The notes below the pieces were generated by a model. The model ran no database searches, was not told the DNA's origin, and saw only the letters and a program-made list of their open reading frames with translations. Shown here in pieces: positions 13,267-25,700 of a stretch of DNA of 64,000 nucleotides. The stretch's first letter is position 1; each line of letters opens with the position of its first letter. The stretch is from Mytilus californianus (taxonomy: Eukaryota; Mollusca; Bivalvia; Mytilida; Mytilidae). A program made the position numbers and the translations under genes. The stretch is taken from assembly GCF_021869535.1 (NCBI RefSeq), contig NW_026262712.1:64536100-64600099 (forward strand), given 5' to 3'.

Positions 13267-13640
13267 TAACACGAGCACCACGACGGATGCTACATGTTGA
13301 GCAGGATATGCTTACACTTCTGGATCACATGATATAAGTCACGATTTTTTGGTGGTGGTTCTTGTTGCTCAGTCTTAAGTTTTTGTATGTAATGTTTTGT
13401 GGATTGTTGTTTGTCTTTTCGTCGTTTTTCGTTTTTGCCAAGATTTTGTCGGTCTCTTTTCGACTTATGAGTTTTGTTTCTCTCTTTGGCATCTTCCGCC
13501 TCTTTTGTACAGAAGAACATTTACTTATAACGGCAAACGAACTCCATATCTTACTGGAGCAACATCTTTTCGTTTTGTTTTTTGTATTTTGCGATAGCAT
13601 TGTCACTTTGTATGGGCTTCTTCCGCCTCTCTTTTACCAA
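13267..13640. repeat. Dispersed repeat (GGATCACATGA / CGACTTATGAGTTT family), fuller copy
   Basis: Has the head (CACGAC...TGAGCAGGATATGCTTACAC), TTTTTTGGTGGTGGTTCTTGTTGCTCAG, CGACTTATGAGTTTTG and TCTTCCGCCTC. Frames open on both strands here are repeat artefacts. A head relic is at about 34840-34905. Confidence 0.75.
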
Positions 13641-13721
13641 GCTGTTTCTATTATACAAAACATGTAGTTACTGTAATCAATTTTTACAATACTGATCCAA
13701 ATAATGTTACTAGTTTAGATA

Positions 13722-13787
13722 TTGAAAATAACAAGGTTACTTGTTTTACTGAAAATAACAAGGTTACTTGTTTTACTGAAAATGAGA
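13722..13787 (+). repeat. 28-bp tandem duplication
   Basis: Two exact copies of GAAAATAACAAGGTTACTTG plus TTTTACT. Confidence 0.85.
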
Positions 13788-15038
13788 AAATAGGAGGTAT
13801 ACAAGGTTTGAAAATGATAAAACATATGGAAGTGGCGAAATATTTAAGCATGCGTCAAGTTGTAACAAGTGTCATTATATATTTAAGGATAACTTAAAAC
13901 TGGCCCATAATTTAAAAAAAAATGTATCTTTAATGATGTTTCATCTTGACCAAAATAGTACGAATTTTACATAGAAATACAATGTAGTTGAGATATAACT
14001 TTTATAAAATATAACTTCTTTTTGGCACATCACATTATGAATTACATGACCCCTTGAATATGCTGTATTTGTGTTGTAACGTCAGTTTTGATCCATTTTC
14101 ACAATAATTCATAACAGTTTTAGCATAGTCCCACCGCCCCGACCCAGAACATTGTTGTGTCTAGGGAATCAATATAAAGATTGGAAAGTTTTGGTTACAG
14201 AACTTCTTGGATTGTAATTTGCGACCAACGTTTTCTCGAATTTTTCAGGTTCTTGAAATGTACAAAATCATCGTATTTTGATAATATCTCAGAAGTGTGC
14301 TGACTTTGCAGCCTATACAAGTACTCTACTGAAGATATTTGTTTTACCTAGCATTAAAACTTTTGAAACAGATCCAATTAATAATCAAAGTGTGGACATT
14401 TGGATATTTTTTGATAAAATAAAAATTCAAGGCCATATTTTGCCAAAAGTGAACTTTGTCCTATAAATACGCTTGTATTCAAAATACATGTTCTGAGAGT
14501 AAATTCATTAATCTCTATGATTGTTCCAATTTTTAAAAACAAGGATGACCCCCACAATTTAACTGATGATTTTAGGGGCTTACTTTTGTTAGCTATTTTG
14601 TAAAATTGAAATAATTGTTATCAAAAAAAATATTTCTCCAGTAATATATGTGTAACAACATCTAGTAAATATATGTATGATATTAAATGTTATTTATATA
14701 GTTTGTATGAAAAGTCTATATCTTGTGCTTGACCGGGTTCATAAATACCGATATCAAGTTATAAATATTATTAGTCAATGAGAAAATCTGTCGCAAGTCC
14801 TTTTTTTTGTAAATTCTTATACATTCATTTGGAAAAAACAAATTGTGAAAGGTGAAATCCTTTTAAAAAATCTATATACACGGGATCGTACGAAAAGCAT
14901 TTGTTTCAATAGTTAAAAGAATAAAATCGTTATTTTTCCTGTAAAGGATTTTTTTAATGCAAATCACAGCCTCCACAAAAACACTGTAATTCACAACAAC
15001 AAGGAAGGCAAACATTGACATTCACATTTTTAACTAAT
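13788..15038. other. Gene-free AT-rich stretch
   Basis: Nothing supported. Confidence 0.5.
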
Positions 15039-15044
15039 TTTATT
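15039..15044 (-). terminator. Poly(A) signal AATAAA of the decapeptide-repeat gene
   Basis: AATAAA on the minus strand about 112 nt downstream of the TAA stop at 15156. It is the first canonical signal after the stop. Confidence 0.6.
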
Positions 15045-15155
15045 ATAAATAATAGAAAAGTTTTACATTAAATATGGTTCACTATCGATATTTTAAAACA
15101 TTTGGATTTCTGTAAGAACTAAGCACTACTATGACATTTTGGTTAACTTTATAGG

Positions 15156-16662
15156 TTACATCCCGACAACTGAATTTACAGCTTTGGTGCTTAAAGCTTC
15201 GGGTGTATTCGCATCATATACTTTACTATTTAGACTGTCAATAGTTTTAACGAACGGTAATTCATCGTATAGTGGATTGGTAAATCCAAGATTTTCGCTA
15301 GTTTTTATAAGTACGGGAGCTGATTCAACTGTTTTCCCATTTTGATCACTTTCTTTTCGAATCGGGACCGAATTGACGGCTTTTCCTGTAAGTTGAATAG
15401 GTAGACCAGATATTGGAGTCCCTATCTGTTGGTTGTTTCTGAAAACAGGCAAAGAACTACCTGATGGGTTCTGATTGAATTGTGGTACAGCTTGCAATTG
15501 GTTTGGTGCTTGGAAAGATCCACGTACCAGCGGTGTGTTTGAAGACGGCAAACCTTGCACTACAGTTCCTAGTACAGTAAGTGTGTTGGGTTGTTGTCTA
15601 AAAACAGGCGCACTTTGCCATTGATTATTAACAGGAAATTGTATGTTGTTATTTTGATTGATCGGCAGTGTGATCTGCGATTGACTATTGGGCAGAGTAT
15701 TTTGCCATTGTGTATTTACTGCTCCAGTGTTTTGCCATAGACTGTTGCCAGCTCCATTATTTTGCCATAAACTGTTGCCAGCTCCATTATTTTGCCATAA
15801 ACTGTTGCCAGCTCCATTATTTTGCCATAGACTGTTGCCAGCTCCATTATTTTGCCACTGGTTGTTCATTGGTACTGAATTCTGCCACTGAGAGTTGATT
15901 GGTACATTGTCTTTCCATTGGATATTTGCTGGAACATTATTCTGCCATTGTGTATCCAGAGGCCCATTATTTGTCCACTGCGTGTTAACAGGCAAATTAT
16001 TTTGCCACACCGGTAAATTGTTTTGCAATTGAATGTTGTTATTGCTTTGGAATTGATTATTTGGTATATATACAGGCTTTGGATTAAGATTTGCATTGAG
16101 CCAATTTCCACTTAGTTTACCGGTCATTTGATTTAAAAACTTTGGAACTTTAGGAATGTCACCTCTACTTGGTCCATTGTCCGGTTGAATTTTTGTAATG
16201 TCTGGAACTATTTTATTATTTTCGCATATATTTTTGTCACATCCTCTGCAAAGTACTCCATAAACATTAGTATATATTTCCTTTCGACATTCGTTAGGAA
16301 TATCAATCAATGGACAAACAAGCGGTGGACATATGTTTACAGGTGGATTTATTGGAAGTAACGACCCTTCTGGTTTAATTGGTCGATGTTTCACGTGGTG
16401 CCTCCCATATCTGCGGTAGCTGTGATATCTATGACCTAAAATTTAAATGGAAAATAATTAAAGATATTTGCCTTTTTATTGATATAAATTTTTAAATTTC
16501 ATGTGAATAAAGTGAGATATGGAGATCGACATTAACGGGTCATAAAGTCATCAAAACAGGTAAACAAGTACAGCAGTACGTTAGCTGTGCAAGATGTTGT
16601 CCTGTGTTGTAGAGAATAGAATAGACTTTTTATCGAACCAATTAAAAGCAAGAGCTATTTTG

Positions 16663-16712
<50 letters not shown>

Positions 16713-17430
16713 CTAATAGTAAAATTTGGTTATCTCCCTTTCCATTGCAAATTTTGTATATATACACAGCAACATTTTTTGACACGACTTTACCTGAATC
16801 GTTTGCTCATATAAACCTTCAAGTATAAGCCTACCCATATTTTGAATCTGTTAATTAAATCAAGAAGTGTTCATCGAAAGCAGAATGACTGGCACGATCT
16901 TCCAGGAGTTACTGCCACCTTATATGTTAGAAACCACTGATGCTGGACTGTTAATACTCGGCAGTATCACTCGCGTAGTAAGTTACTGCAATCAAATTTT
17001 TGGCAACGGTCATGAATGAAATCGTCTAGAAATTCTAATTAATCGAAGCAAAATCACAGCACGTGTTTTTTTGGGATTTGATATAAATTGGGAGTACTGC
17101 AAAGTAAACACGCTGTTCTATTAAACAAATGGAAAACAAAAACAAAAACAAAAATACACGAAACTATTATATCAACTGCATTTACATGTATTTACATTTT
17201 TATTAATCCATAGCGAACCTCCTTTTTTGAAGGCATAAGCGTTGCTGATAAAGGTAAATATAGAAAAGCGCATCAAGCTTAGTATTATATTCATCACCTT
17301 TCATTATTTATTCAAATCATATTTTAGAGAAAAATTTATAATTTACGTGATACAATTTAAAGGTAAACTTACCATTTGCACTATATAAAAATAAAACTCC
17401 AAATACGAATGAAAAAATTCTTGTCTTCAT
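15156..17430 (-). CDS. Secreted Asn/Gln/Trp-rich decapeptide-repeat protein, two exons, 445 aa
   Basis: I do not recognise the family. Exon 1 (17430-17373) starts with ATG and encodes a hydrophobic signal peptide (MKTRIFSFVFG..., about 20 residues). It ends at a G|GTAAGT donor in phase 1. Exon 2 (16435-15156) follows a TTTTAG acceptor, and the joined codon is GGT (Gly20). The long open frame alone would start at an in-frame GTG at 16394, which is not the real start. The mature protein begins with a His/Arg/Tyr-rich basic stretch (residues 21-40). A six-cysteine module follows (C55, C60, C69, C82, C85, C90; spacing 4-8-12-2-4). Next come ten exact 10-residue repeats from W163 to W263 with consensus WQNNxPxNxQ, then a Gln/Asn/Pro-rich tail. 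Low complexity, secretion and a Cys module fit an extracellular matrix, shell or byssus-type protein, but that role is inference. A TATA box lies upstream and an AATAAA downstream on the same strand. Confidence 0.85.
15736..15855 (-). repeat. Four near-identical 30-bp coding repeats
   Basis: Four successive units encode the same decapeptide WQNNGAGNSL and are almost identical at DNA level, including synonymous positions. The flanking decapeptide units are diverged. This indicates a recent local expansion inside the gene. Confidence 0.85.
16661..16712. repeat. (GA)n microsatellite in intron 1 of the decapeptide-repeat gene
   Basis: More than 20 uninterrupted GA units. Confidence 0.95.
17373..17430 (-). 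CDS. Exon 1 (signal peptide) of the decapeptide-repeat protein
   Basis: This exon encodes 19 codons plus the first base of Gly20. The ATG is followed by Lys-Thr-Arg and a hydrophobic core, which is a classic signal peptide, and it stops at a perfect GTAAGT donor. The phase (1) matches the exon 2 acceptor exactly. The exon is too short to be found as a long ORF. Confidence 0.85.
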
Positions 17431-17485
17431 TGCTGTTATCGTTTCAAAAGCTTTTTTCCAGTTGTCTTAATGTCAAAGAAATTTC

Positions 17486-17493
17486 CTTTTATA
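17486..17493 (-). promoter_or_regulatory. TATA box of the decapeptide-repeat gene
   Basis: The minus strand reads ATATAAAAGG here, 56 bp upstream of the ATG at 17430. This predicts a start site near 17460 and a leader of about 30 nt. A CCAAT motif (ATTGG on the plus strand, about 17573-17577) lies some 85 bp further upstream. Confidence 0.6.
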
Positions 17494-17599
17494 TTTGCTT
17501 TTTTTCTCAATTACGCACGCTAATACTACGTTTTACTATATGTTGTACGCGTCATTTAATTACAAGACATTTCATTGGTTGATATAATGAAGGTGTCAC

Positions 17600-20500
17600 G
17601 TTATGTAATGGCCGAATGATGACTGTCACTTGTTACCTTGTTAGTAAGAGGATAGATGTCATTTTGGCAGTTTAGTCACTAGACTTCTTGACGCAGATTT
17701 GATGGAAATAGCGATGTTCTTAGTACTACCTACTGGTTTTATTCATCAGAACATGATGATTATCATTGAACTTGATTGAATCCCACTGATATTGATATTG
17801 CATGGCATTGTCTTTGATAAGAAATCTTTTTTAATAATGTGTAACACAAATTAAAATGTATATTTATTTATCAAATTATATGGTATACCACACACGTCTT
17901 ACCCGGCTTTTCCTACCTACCCTGGCGTCATGCATAGGAAGAAGTATTTTGCAGACACAAGACAGGTCTTTATTTATGAATTCTTTACATTTTAAGAATA
18001 TTTTCCTCTATTCTTTATATCTCTTTTTCTCCTTTCTGTAAACCCCAGTCAGACCCTGATAAGAATGCTACACTCATCATGAAAATGGGAAAATTATGCT
18101 AATGTTTTATTAATGTACGGCCTTTAGATCCTCTTTCAATTGTATTTTTCAACGTTTTCTAAATAGAAGCCGAGCTTAAAAACCAGTAATAACAAGTAAG
18201 ATTGTTTTGTGACTGAGGCATAATAACTACATGTATGTTTAAAATGAACGTGTTAGTGACAAAATAAACGAATTTTTAATTAATATCTATTAGAACTTTA
18301 TTTAGAACTTTGGACACCTTATTTTTTTTCCGTTATGTTTTAATTCATACTGTTTATTTATCTCAAACTACGCACTAAAATACAAGATCCTTATTCTACA
18401 GTGTCGATGATCGATTAGAAATTGATTGAGTATGTGATTAACAACATTAAATTTACTTTTAAGCATCATCATCATTTATTTTCTTTTATTTTTTCGTCAC
18501 AGAATGAACACCTGAGAACAACAATATTTGTCATTTCACAAGTATTTTGTATGTATGTTTTGAAAGGATTGTAAACATTGTAATATATGTCAATAAACCT
18601 TGATTGATCTCATCAATGAAGTAATACACAATTTGACCACAGGCGATTCCATGTATTAACATGTGGAAAAAAACGGGAAAATTCATTGACTCGGAAATAA
18701 ATTGATCATCATATACATCTGTTGTTGTTTCTAAAGTAGACACAAAATAAATGATGATTTCTTTAAAGAATTCATCAGTAAATAAATAAAAGAAAAGACA
18801 AATCCCTTGATTTATTAAGTACATTTTGGAAAAGAGCATCATATCAGTCATTTTTAAAATTCACAGCACTTTAGATTATTATATGGACATTAAAAGCTTA
18901 CCGATAGTTTGGCGTTTTTCCGAATAAATAATCAAATCATGAATGCATAAAGATTGCTCAAAACTGCAGTTTGATAGAATTTTGCAAAGTTTGAATATGT
19001 ATTTAAAAAGATGTGTAGGAATATTCTTTAAAAAAATCAAAAATTCTATTTGAAGTCAATCGATTTGTTGTCTGACGGATAAACACGAATTAATTTTGGT
19101 TGGAGATGTCCTATATATAAAAATCGAACCCAAAATAATTCAAACCTTATATACTTATTGTTTACAAAACAATTATGCAATAACATTGGATTTGATGTTT
19201 TGGTGTTTTACATATTTTGACTTTTTTATTCAAATTTAAGTTAATTTACTACTAATTTTGACCCTATGAGAAAATACAAACAAATACAATTACCATGCAA
19301 TTTTACCCTAATTATTTCCAAAATAGGTAAATGTGGCACGTAAAAATAATATCAACAAACAGAAACTATATAAGAGAGATTTGTTTTCTTTTTCTTCCAT
19401 AGAGAAAATCAATTATAAGATAAAAAAAATTACTATTCAAAGCGTTTGGTAAGTAACGCATAATTCTTTTTTCCAGAAAGTGTCAATTGTCATTATCATC
19501 TAAATAAATGGTATAAACCTAATATTTTCATCAAGATACTCCCTACTAAAATGCTATTTTATCTATTTTATCTTTCTCGCATATTGCCAAATCATAGGTC
19601 AAAAGACGAAGAAAAACAAATAATAGAGGACATGATATGAAAAGAGAAATTAGTAAAATATAAACGTATTACAAATGTAATAGCAATTGTTTAAATAAAA
19701 GAAAAAAATTGTCTGAGGGCACGAATGCCCCCGCTAAAGCTTTGCAATTTTCCAAATTAAAAACTGGGAAGGGGCATATACCTCTAGAATGGTAAATGAC
19801 TCACTGCCCAAATTCAAACTATGTCTGAGTGTTTTAGGTTCTTAGAATTGTGTATGAGACTATTAAACTTAAGTTAGAGTGCGGAAATTGAAAAAGAAAA
19901 TGCAATATTCCAAGTTATCAAGGGACATAACTCTAGAACGGTTAATGACATACTGCCAAAATTTAAACACTGTCTGCGTGTTGGGGTTTTTCAGCATTGT
20001 GTATGAGTCTCATGATATTTGGATGAGGAAAACTTAAGTTAGAGTGCGGAAACGAAAAAAAAAAATGCAATTTTCCAAGTTATAAAGGGTCATATCTGTA
20101 GAATGGTGAGTGACTCGCTGCCCAAATTCATATTATGTCTGAAAGTTTTGGTTTTTAGCATTGTATATGCGTTTCATAAAATTTGGATGAGAAAAACTTA
20201 AGTTAGAGTTCGGAAACGAAAATGGAACGGACGGACGGAAGGACGGTCAAGGGTAACACTTAATGTCCCAATTGCCTACGGCGGGGTCATACAAATTATA
20301 ACTTAATAGAATTCAAGGAAATAAGCAGATACAATTGGATAAAAAAAACTTATGAACAGACCGCTGCTAACAAGACATCAAAATTTCGATGACCATTTAT
20401 CAAAAGACTTAATGAATTTATCTTGGTGTACGGTACAGTTTTATGTTAATACATTAACATATATCTTTTTGTTTATGGTGCATGCGCAGGCGACGCTTAC

Positions 20501-22500
20501 CCAGTCGACGCACCCGGTCTTGTTCCTTTTTGTGTTCACGCGATTTAATCGGTTTTTTGCCTTTGTTTGTATTTTCTGAATAGATTATTTAGATTTGAAC
20601 CTTGGTAAACTACAGTCGTCTTTTGAATCTTATAGTGTTATATATCCACTTTTGATAAAAATGGAGAAAGCTAAATATTTGAAATCCAAGTGCAATGGTA
20701 TATTTCCAATAATACTAGATTTCTACACTCTACGAGTTTTTGTCAGAACTACAATTCCTTTGAATTATTATAGCATATTCGTATAGTTAGTTCAGAGAAA
20801 AATATTTTTATAGTGTTGTATCTCCACTATTTTTCAGGTATTTTTGCTGTAAAATAATTGTTATCAAAATATCTTAGTAGTACTATGCTTAAATTGTGTG
20901 CATGGTTTGAACTGAATCTATGAGCAATTCATAATGAGCACATCTAGCAGTCCAGAATTGGGGATATTACAGATTGAAAAATCCAAGGTATATCTCCAAT
21001 AGAAATATTGGGAAGAACTTCTAAAACAACACTGTTTGTAGTTATGTGTTCCCACTCCAGAAAAAGGGATGCTTTATTCACCAAAGTTGCATTTCTATTT
21101 AAAAAAAAAAAAACAATCGAACCAAGAGTTATTCTTCATGCACGCAAATTCGATTCCTATATGATTTTTTATGTCTCAGTCAAATATTTATGATATTGCG
21201 GTTTTAAACTTCATATTCAATTTCCAAACAGTTACAAAAATGGAAAATACATCATTTTAAGATTCACACGACGTGTAACTGTTGCCTCTAATGTTTGGTG
21301 TATTAATTTAAAGCACGAAGTGTTTTCTTTGGACTCAATGACTCAGTTTTCAGGATTTCATCTGGTTTTTTTAAAAATTTAGGCATTGATTATAACTCAA
21401 CCTTAATGACTAATTTAATTTATTGTCGGTATCGATTTTAACATACAGATCGAGGTATGCAGCAAATGGCATCCTTTTCAAGTTTTATAGGTAGATGCGA
21501 TCAATATGGTGACCAAAATCTAAATTATTCAGATAAGGAGATACTTTTTTTAAGAATCCGAGTGGTTTTCACAATTCAATAAAACTGCTCATGAATATAC
21601 TGTAATATTCAGTTTATATAAATCAAGAAGATGTAATTTGATTCCCCATCAGACAAGTCTCCAACAGTTTCAAAATGAAACAGAATTAAGCGACAATTAC
21701 TATATGCCAACCTAAGGCATTCAACAAAGAGCTAACCCCATCCCCCATAGTCAGCTATAAAAGGCCCCGACATGACAAAATGAGAAACAATTTAAACGAA
21801 AATAACCAACAGCATGGTTTCTGACAAAACAAAAAAGAAACAAGTATGACTGACAACAGCAGACGACAACCACTGAAATACAGGTTGGAGACAGGCAAAT
21901 ATAGAAAATGAATGGGTTTCATATGTTTATTTGTGTTCAAAAATCCCCTAACCAGGACAGTGGTGTAAAGGTAGAACATAAGAACAAAGAGGGCGAAGAC
22001 ATTTTTTTCCAATTTAAGTCTCATGTTTGCAAGTTGTAGGAAAATGTAACACCGACTGAATCTAGAAGCTCTTAAGAGTTAAAAAAATCATCATCAAACT
22101 CCTATATAAAAAAATGACCCACAAATTTCTGCAATATAGACATATTTGTAGATCTTGTAATGATGATAATTTCTGCTACTAGTATTTAAATTTCTATCAA
22201 AATTTTTTTTTTAGATAATAGGCAAAAACGCAAACTATGAGTAAAAAATGTCATTTAAGGGCAAAAACTCTTATAAAGAGTCGACCAATATTGATTTTTT
22301 GTTCTTGTGGATCATTTTCGCTAAAAATATTACCAGTTTTTTCAATACCCCTTGCCTTATGACTTACTTCTTTATCTTTATAATTGCAGAAAGGTTGATA
22401 TATATATTTAGAGCAGGACATGATTACCTTGTCGACACTTCTAACATTCGGACTTTTGAAAAGACTGCTGTATATACTTCCTCCATCATCATCATGAACA
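17600..22500. other. Gene-free stretch with dispersed repeats
   Basis: 19700-20300 is an internally repeated dispersed element. It has three modules of about 140 bp sharing AAACTTAAGTTAGAGTGCGGAAA, ending in ACGGACGGACGG and TGCCTACGGCGGGGTCAT. 21610-22030 is a dispersed mussel repeat (CAGCTATAAAAGGCCCCGACATGAC). The other frames are AT-rich noise. Confidence 0.55.
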
Positions 22501-22518
22501 TAATAACTTGCTATATAT

Positions 22519-22524
22519 TTTATT
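22519..22524 (-). terminator. Poly(A) signal AATAAA of the SDR gene
   Basis: Canonical hexamer on the minus strand about 100 nt after the SDR stop codon. Confidence 0.5.
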
Positions 22525-22623
22525 CATATATTTTTTAAAATATTTTTTTTCACATAATCTAAAAAGTGCGAAACTCATTGAACTTTATCAAGCAATCGTT
22601 TATCGTTTGTTTATAAAAACAGT

Positions 22624-22785
22624 TTAGATAAACAATGTCTTATCCTTTCTCATATTTTTATCAGCATAGTTCAATGGTGTCCCTCCAGACACTTGAATGT
22701 CAATCCCAGTACAAAAAGTGGCATCAGCAGACAAATATAAAGCTGTCATTCCCATCTCTTCTGGCTGTCCAATCCTTCCTAGCAC
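22624..22785 (-). CDS. HSD17B14: SDR exon 9 (residues 221-273) and stop
   Basis: Encodes LGRIGQPEEMG and the final beta strand with CTGIDIQVSGG, then a basic C-terminus and TAA. The LGR-x-GxPEE pattern is standard in this SDR group. Confidence 0.92.
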   Translation of the reverse strand: MLGRIGQPEEMGMTALYLSADATFCTGIDIQVSGGTPLNYADKNMRKDKTLFI

Positions 22786-25700
22786 CTTTAAAATAAATCA
22801 TTGCAAGTTGCTAGATAAATGACTACACAGTCCGACAACAAAAATTGAGGTGTTTTCATGAGACCGATTTTATATATAGTAGAATAAATTGAAACGAAGA
22901 AAAAATCCTGGAACTGTGAAACAAACCATGTTTTAGCATATCCCCTAAAAAGTTTATTTTATTCTAGTCTATCACTAACATTAGAACTGCTTGTAAGTAG
23001 GGCATTTATGACTGGTACTTTGCGATGTAACCGGCCAATGCTGCAAAGAATAAAAAAAACCTGAATAACGTCCGGATGAATCTGTATTTATGAGGAGACA
23101 AGAAACATTGGTTTGTGAAAACAGACAAAACAAACAAAACCAGTTCGCTTAGTGTCCACATTTTGCAAAGCAGGAGTTTTACCACATGGCAAACCAACCG
23201 CTTTAGAAAGTTATAGTAAAAATATGGGAGTCTATCGGAATGAAATGTTCACAGCGTTTTGTTAACACTTATTACACATAAGAAATGAAATTGAATTTAG
23301 TCTAAAAAAATAGCGTATTATTTGTTTTAATCATAGTTGGAAAACATAAATTCGAACGTTTTGTAAATTTGATTCACATCTGCTACCTTTTGCAAAACGC
23401 ACAAAGTTAGTATAACTTATTGAACAATTTTGTATTTTTCTAGGATACATTTGTAATTTCAATCCATGCAGTCAATGCAAATACAGTATGAATTGCAATA
23501 TGAATTGATATAAATTGATGTATAAGCAAAAACCGAAAGACGAATTGAACTTTAGAAACTTCCCTTTTTGTGTTTAAGGCATTTAACAATTTCATTAATT
23601 ATGTAATGTATAAAATATACATACAGAAACATCCTTGTATCGCTGCATCTGTTGTTCAGGATCTGGAGATATATCGACCATTTTTAAGAGGAGAGGGGAA
23701 GTTGTTGCTCCAGGGGAAATTCTATAACAAACATGAAAAGTAATGTAATAAACAATATATATGTAATAGTGATGAACTGAATAATAGAATGGTCTAGAAT
23801 AAAAACTCGAAGGAAAATATATTCTTTGTATTATTATCCCTAGTTCCCCGGCCTTTTGTTGATGTTCGCCCCAACCTTAAGTAAGGAAAATGTGGTGTTT
23901 TTGTTATTAAATCTGCATGATTGAGTGTGCACATTATTCTATGTTAAATATCGCTGACTTCGAACTTTACACAGAAAGCTCGTATTTGTTTTAACATACT
24001 AGTACTGTGAAGACCGTAGACCGTAGAGTCTTACCGATACATTTTTCTCAACATAGTAAATGGAAAAGTTGTCTTGATAAACAAGATGTACTCAAGAGCC
24101 TGAATCGCTCACCTGTTATTTTTTTGGCTTAAATCTTTCATCAATGATTATTTTTGCTTTTTACCCATATGTTTAATTTTAGCCATAGTGTCTATGTTTC
24201 TTGACGTACAAGGAAATGAAATACAAAATTTATACTAGATTCATTTGAGAAGATTTTTAAAGTTAAAAAACATAAAACAACTTGTGTAAAATTGTCTTTA
24301 AAGGGCAATAACTCCTTAAGGGGTCAATTGACAATTTTGGTCATATTAAACTTTTTTGAAGATCTTACTTTGCTGAACATTTTTGCTGTTTACAGTTTAT
24401 CTTTATCTTCAATAATATTCAAGATAATAACCAAAAACTGCAAAATTTCCTGAAAACAACCAATTTAGTGGCAGCAACCCAACAATGGGTTGTTCGGTGT
24501 GTCTGCAAATTTCAGGGCTGATAGATCTTGACCTTTTGAACATTTTAATTCCTTGTGAGATTTGCTCTAAATGCTTTAGTTTCTGAGATATAAGCCAAAA
24601 ACTGCAATACACCACTATGTTCTATTTTTAGCCATGGCGGCCATGTTTGTTGATGGATCAAAATTTCGGATACAATTCATAAACTAGATTCCTAAAGGAA
24701 CATTCATTCAAAGTTAAGAAGTATTAGGCACAACAGTTTCAGAAGAGAAGATTTTTAAATGTTAGCAAACTTGATGAACACATTTCGTAAAATTGTCTTT
24801 AAATGGCAATAACTCCTTAAGGGGTCAATTGACAAATTTGGTCATTTAATTTTTCTGTAGATCCTACTTTGCTTAACATTATTGCTGTTTACAGTTTATA
24901 TCTATCTATAATAATATTCAAGATAACAACAAAAAACTGCAAAATTTCCTCAAAACTACCAATTTAGTGGCAGCAACCCAACAATGGGTCGTTCGATTTG
25001 TCTGAAAATATCAGGGCTGATAGATCTTGACCAATTGAACAATTTAACCCATGTCAGATTTGCTCTAAAAGCTTTAGTTTTGGAGATATAAGCCAAAAAC
25101 TGCATTTGACCCCTATGTTCTATTTTTAGCCATGGCAGCCATGTTTGTCGATGGATTAAAACTTCGGATACAATTTATAAACTAGATATCCTAAGGAACA
25201 TTTAGATGAAGTTTGAAGGTATTTGGCCCAGTGGTTTCAGAGAAGATTTTTAAATGTTAAAAAACTTGATGAACAAATTGTGTAAAATTGTCTTTAAAGG
25301 GCAATAACTCCTTAAGGGGTCGATTGACAATTTTGGTCATATTAAACTTTTTTGTAGATCTTACTTTGCTGAACATTATTGCTGTTTACAGTTTATATCT
25401 ATCTATAATAATATTCAAGATAATAACAAAAAACTGCAAAATATTCTTAAAACTACCAATTTAGTGGCAGCAACCCAACAATGGGTTGTTCGATTCGTCT
25501 GAAAATTTCAGGGCTGATAGATCTTGACCAATTGAACAATTTTACCCATGTCAGATTTGCTCTAAAAGCTTTAGTTATTGAGATATAAGCAAAAAACTGA
25601 ATTTGACCCCTATGTTCTATTTTTAGCCATGGCAGCCATGTTTGTCGATGGATCAAAACTTCGGATACAATTTATAAACTAGATACCCTAAGGAACATTT

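Noticed and set aside
13290..13667. Several overlapping ORFs on both strands (up to 101 codons)
   Set aside because: All lie in one dispersed repeat and overlap each other on both strands, with no domain.
15688..15898. Plus-strand ORFs of 62-67 codons rich in Cys/His/Leu
   Set aside because: They are the antisense of the 30-bp repeats of the minus-strand decapeptide-repeat gene, which has full exon, signal peptide and poly(A) support.
16394..16394. GTG as the start of the 412-codon frame
   Set aside because: The frame continues upstream to a TTTTAG acceptor at 16436 and joins a signal-peptide exon in the right phase.
16884..17030. Possible extra exon in the intron of the decapeptide-repeat gene (short frame with balanced composition)
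   Set aside because: It lies on the opposite strand, has no matching splice phase, and resembles a dispersed repeat; the two-exon model is already complete.
24409..25656. Minus-strand ORFs (67-68 codons)
   Set aside because: Both read the same module of the CTCACC repeat and recur wherever the module occurs.
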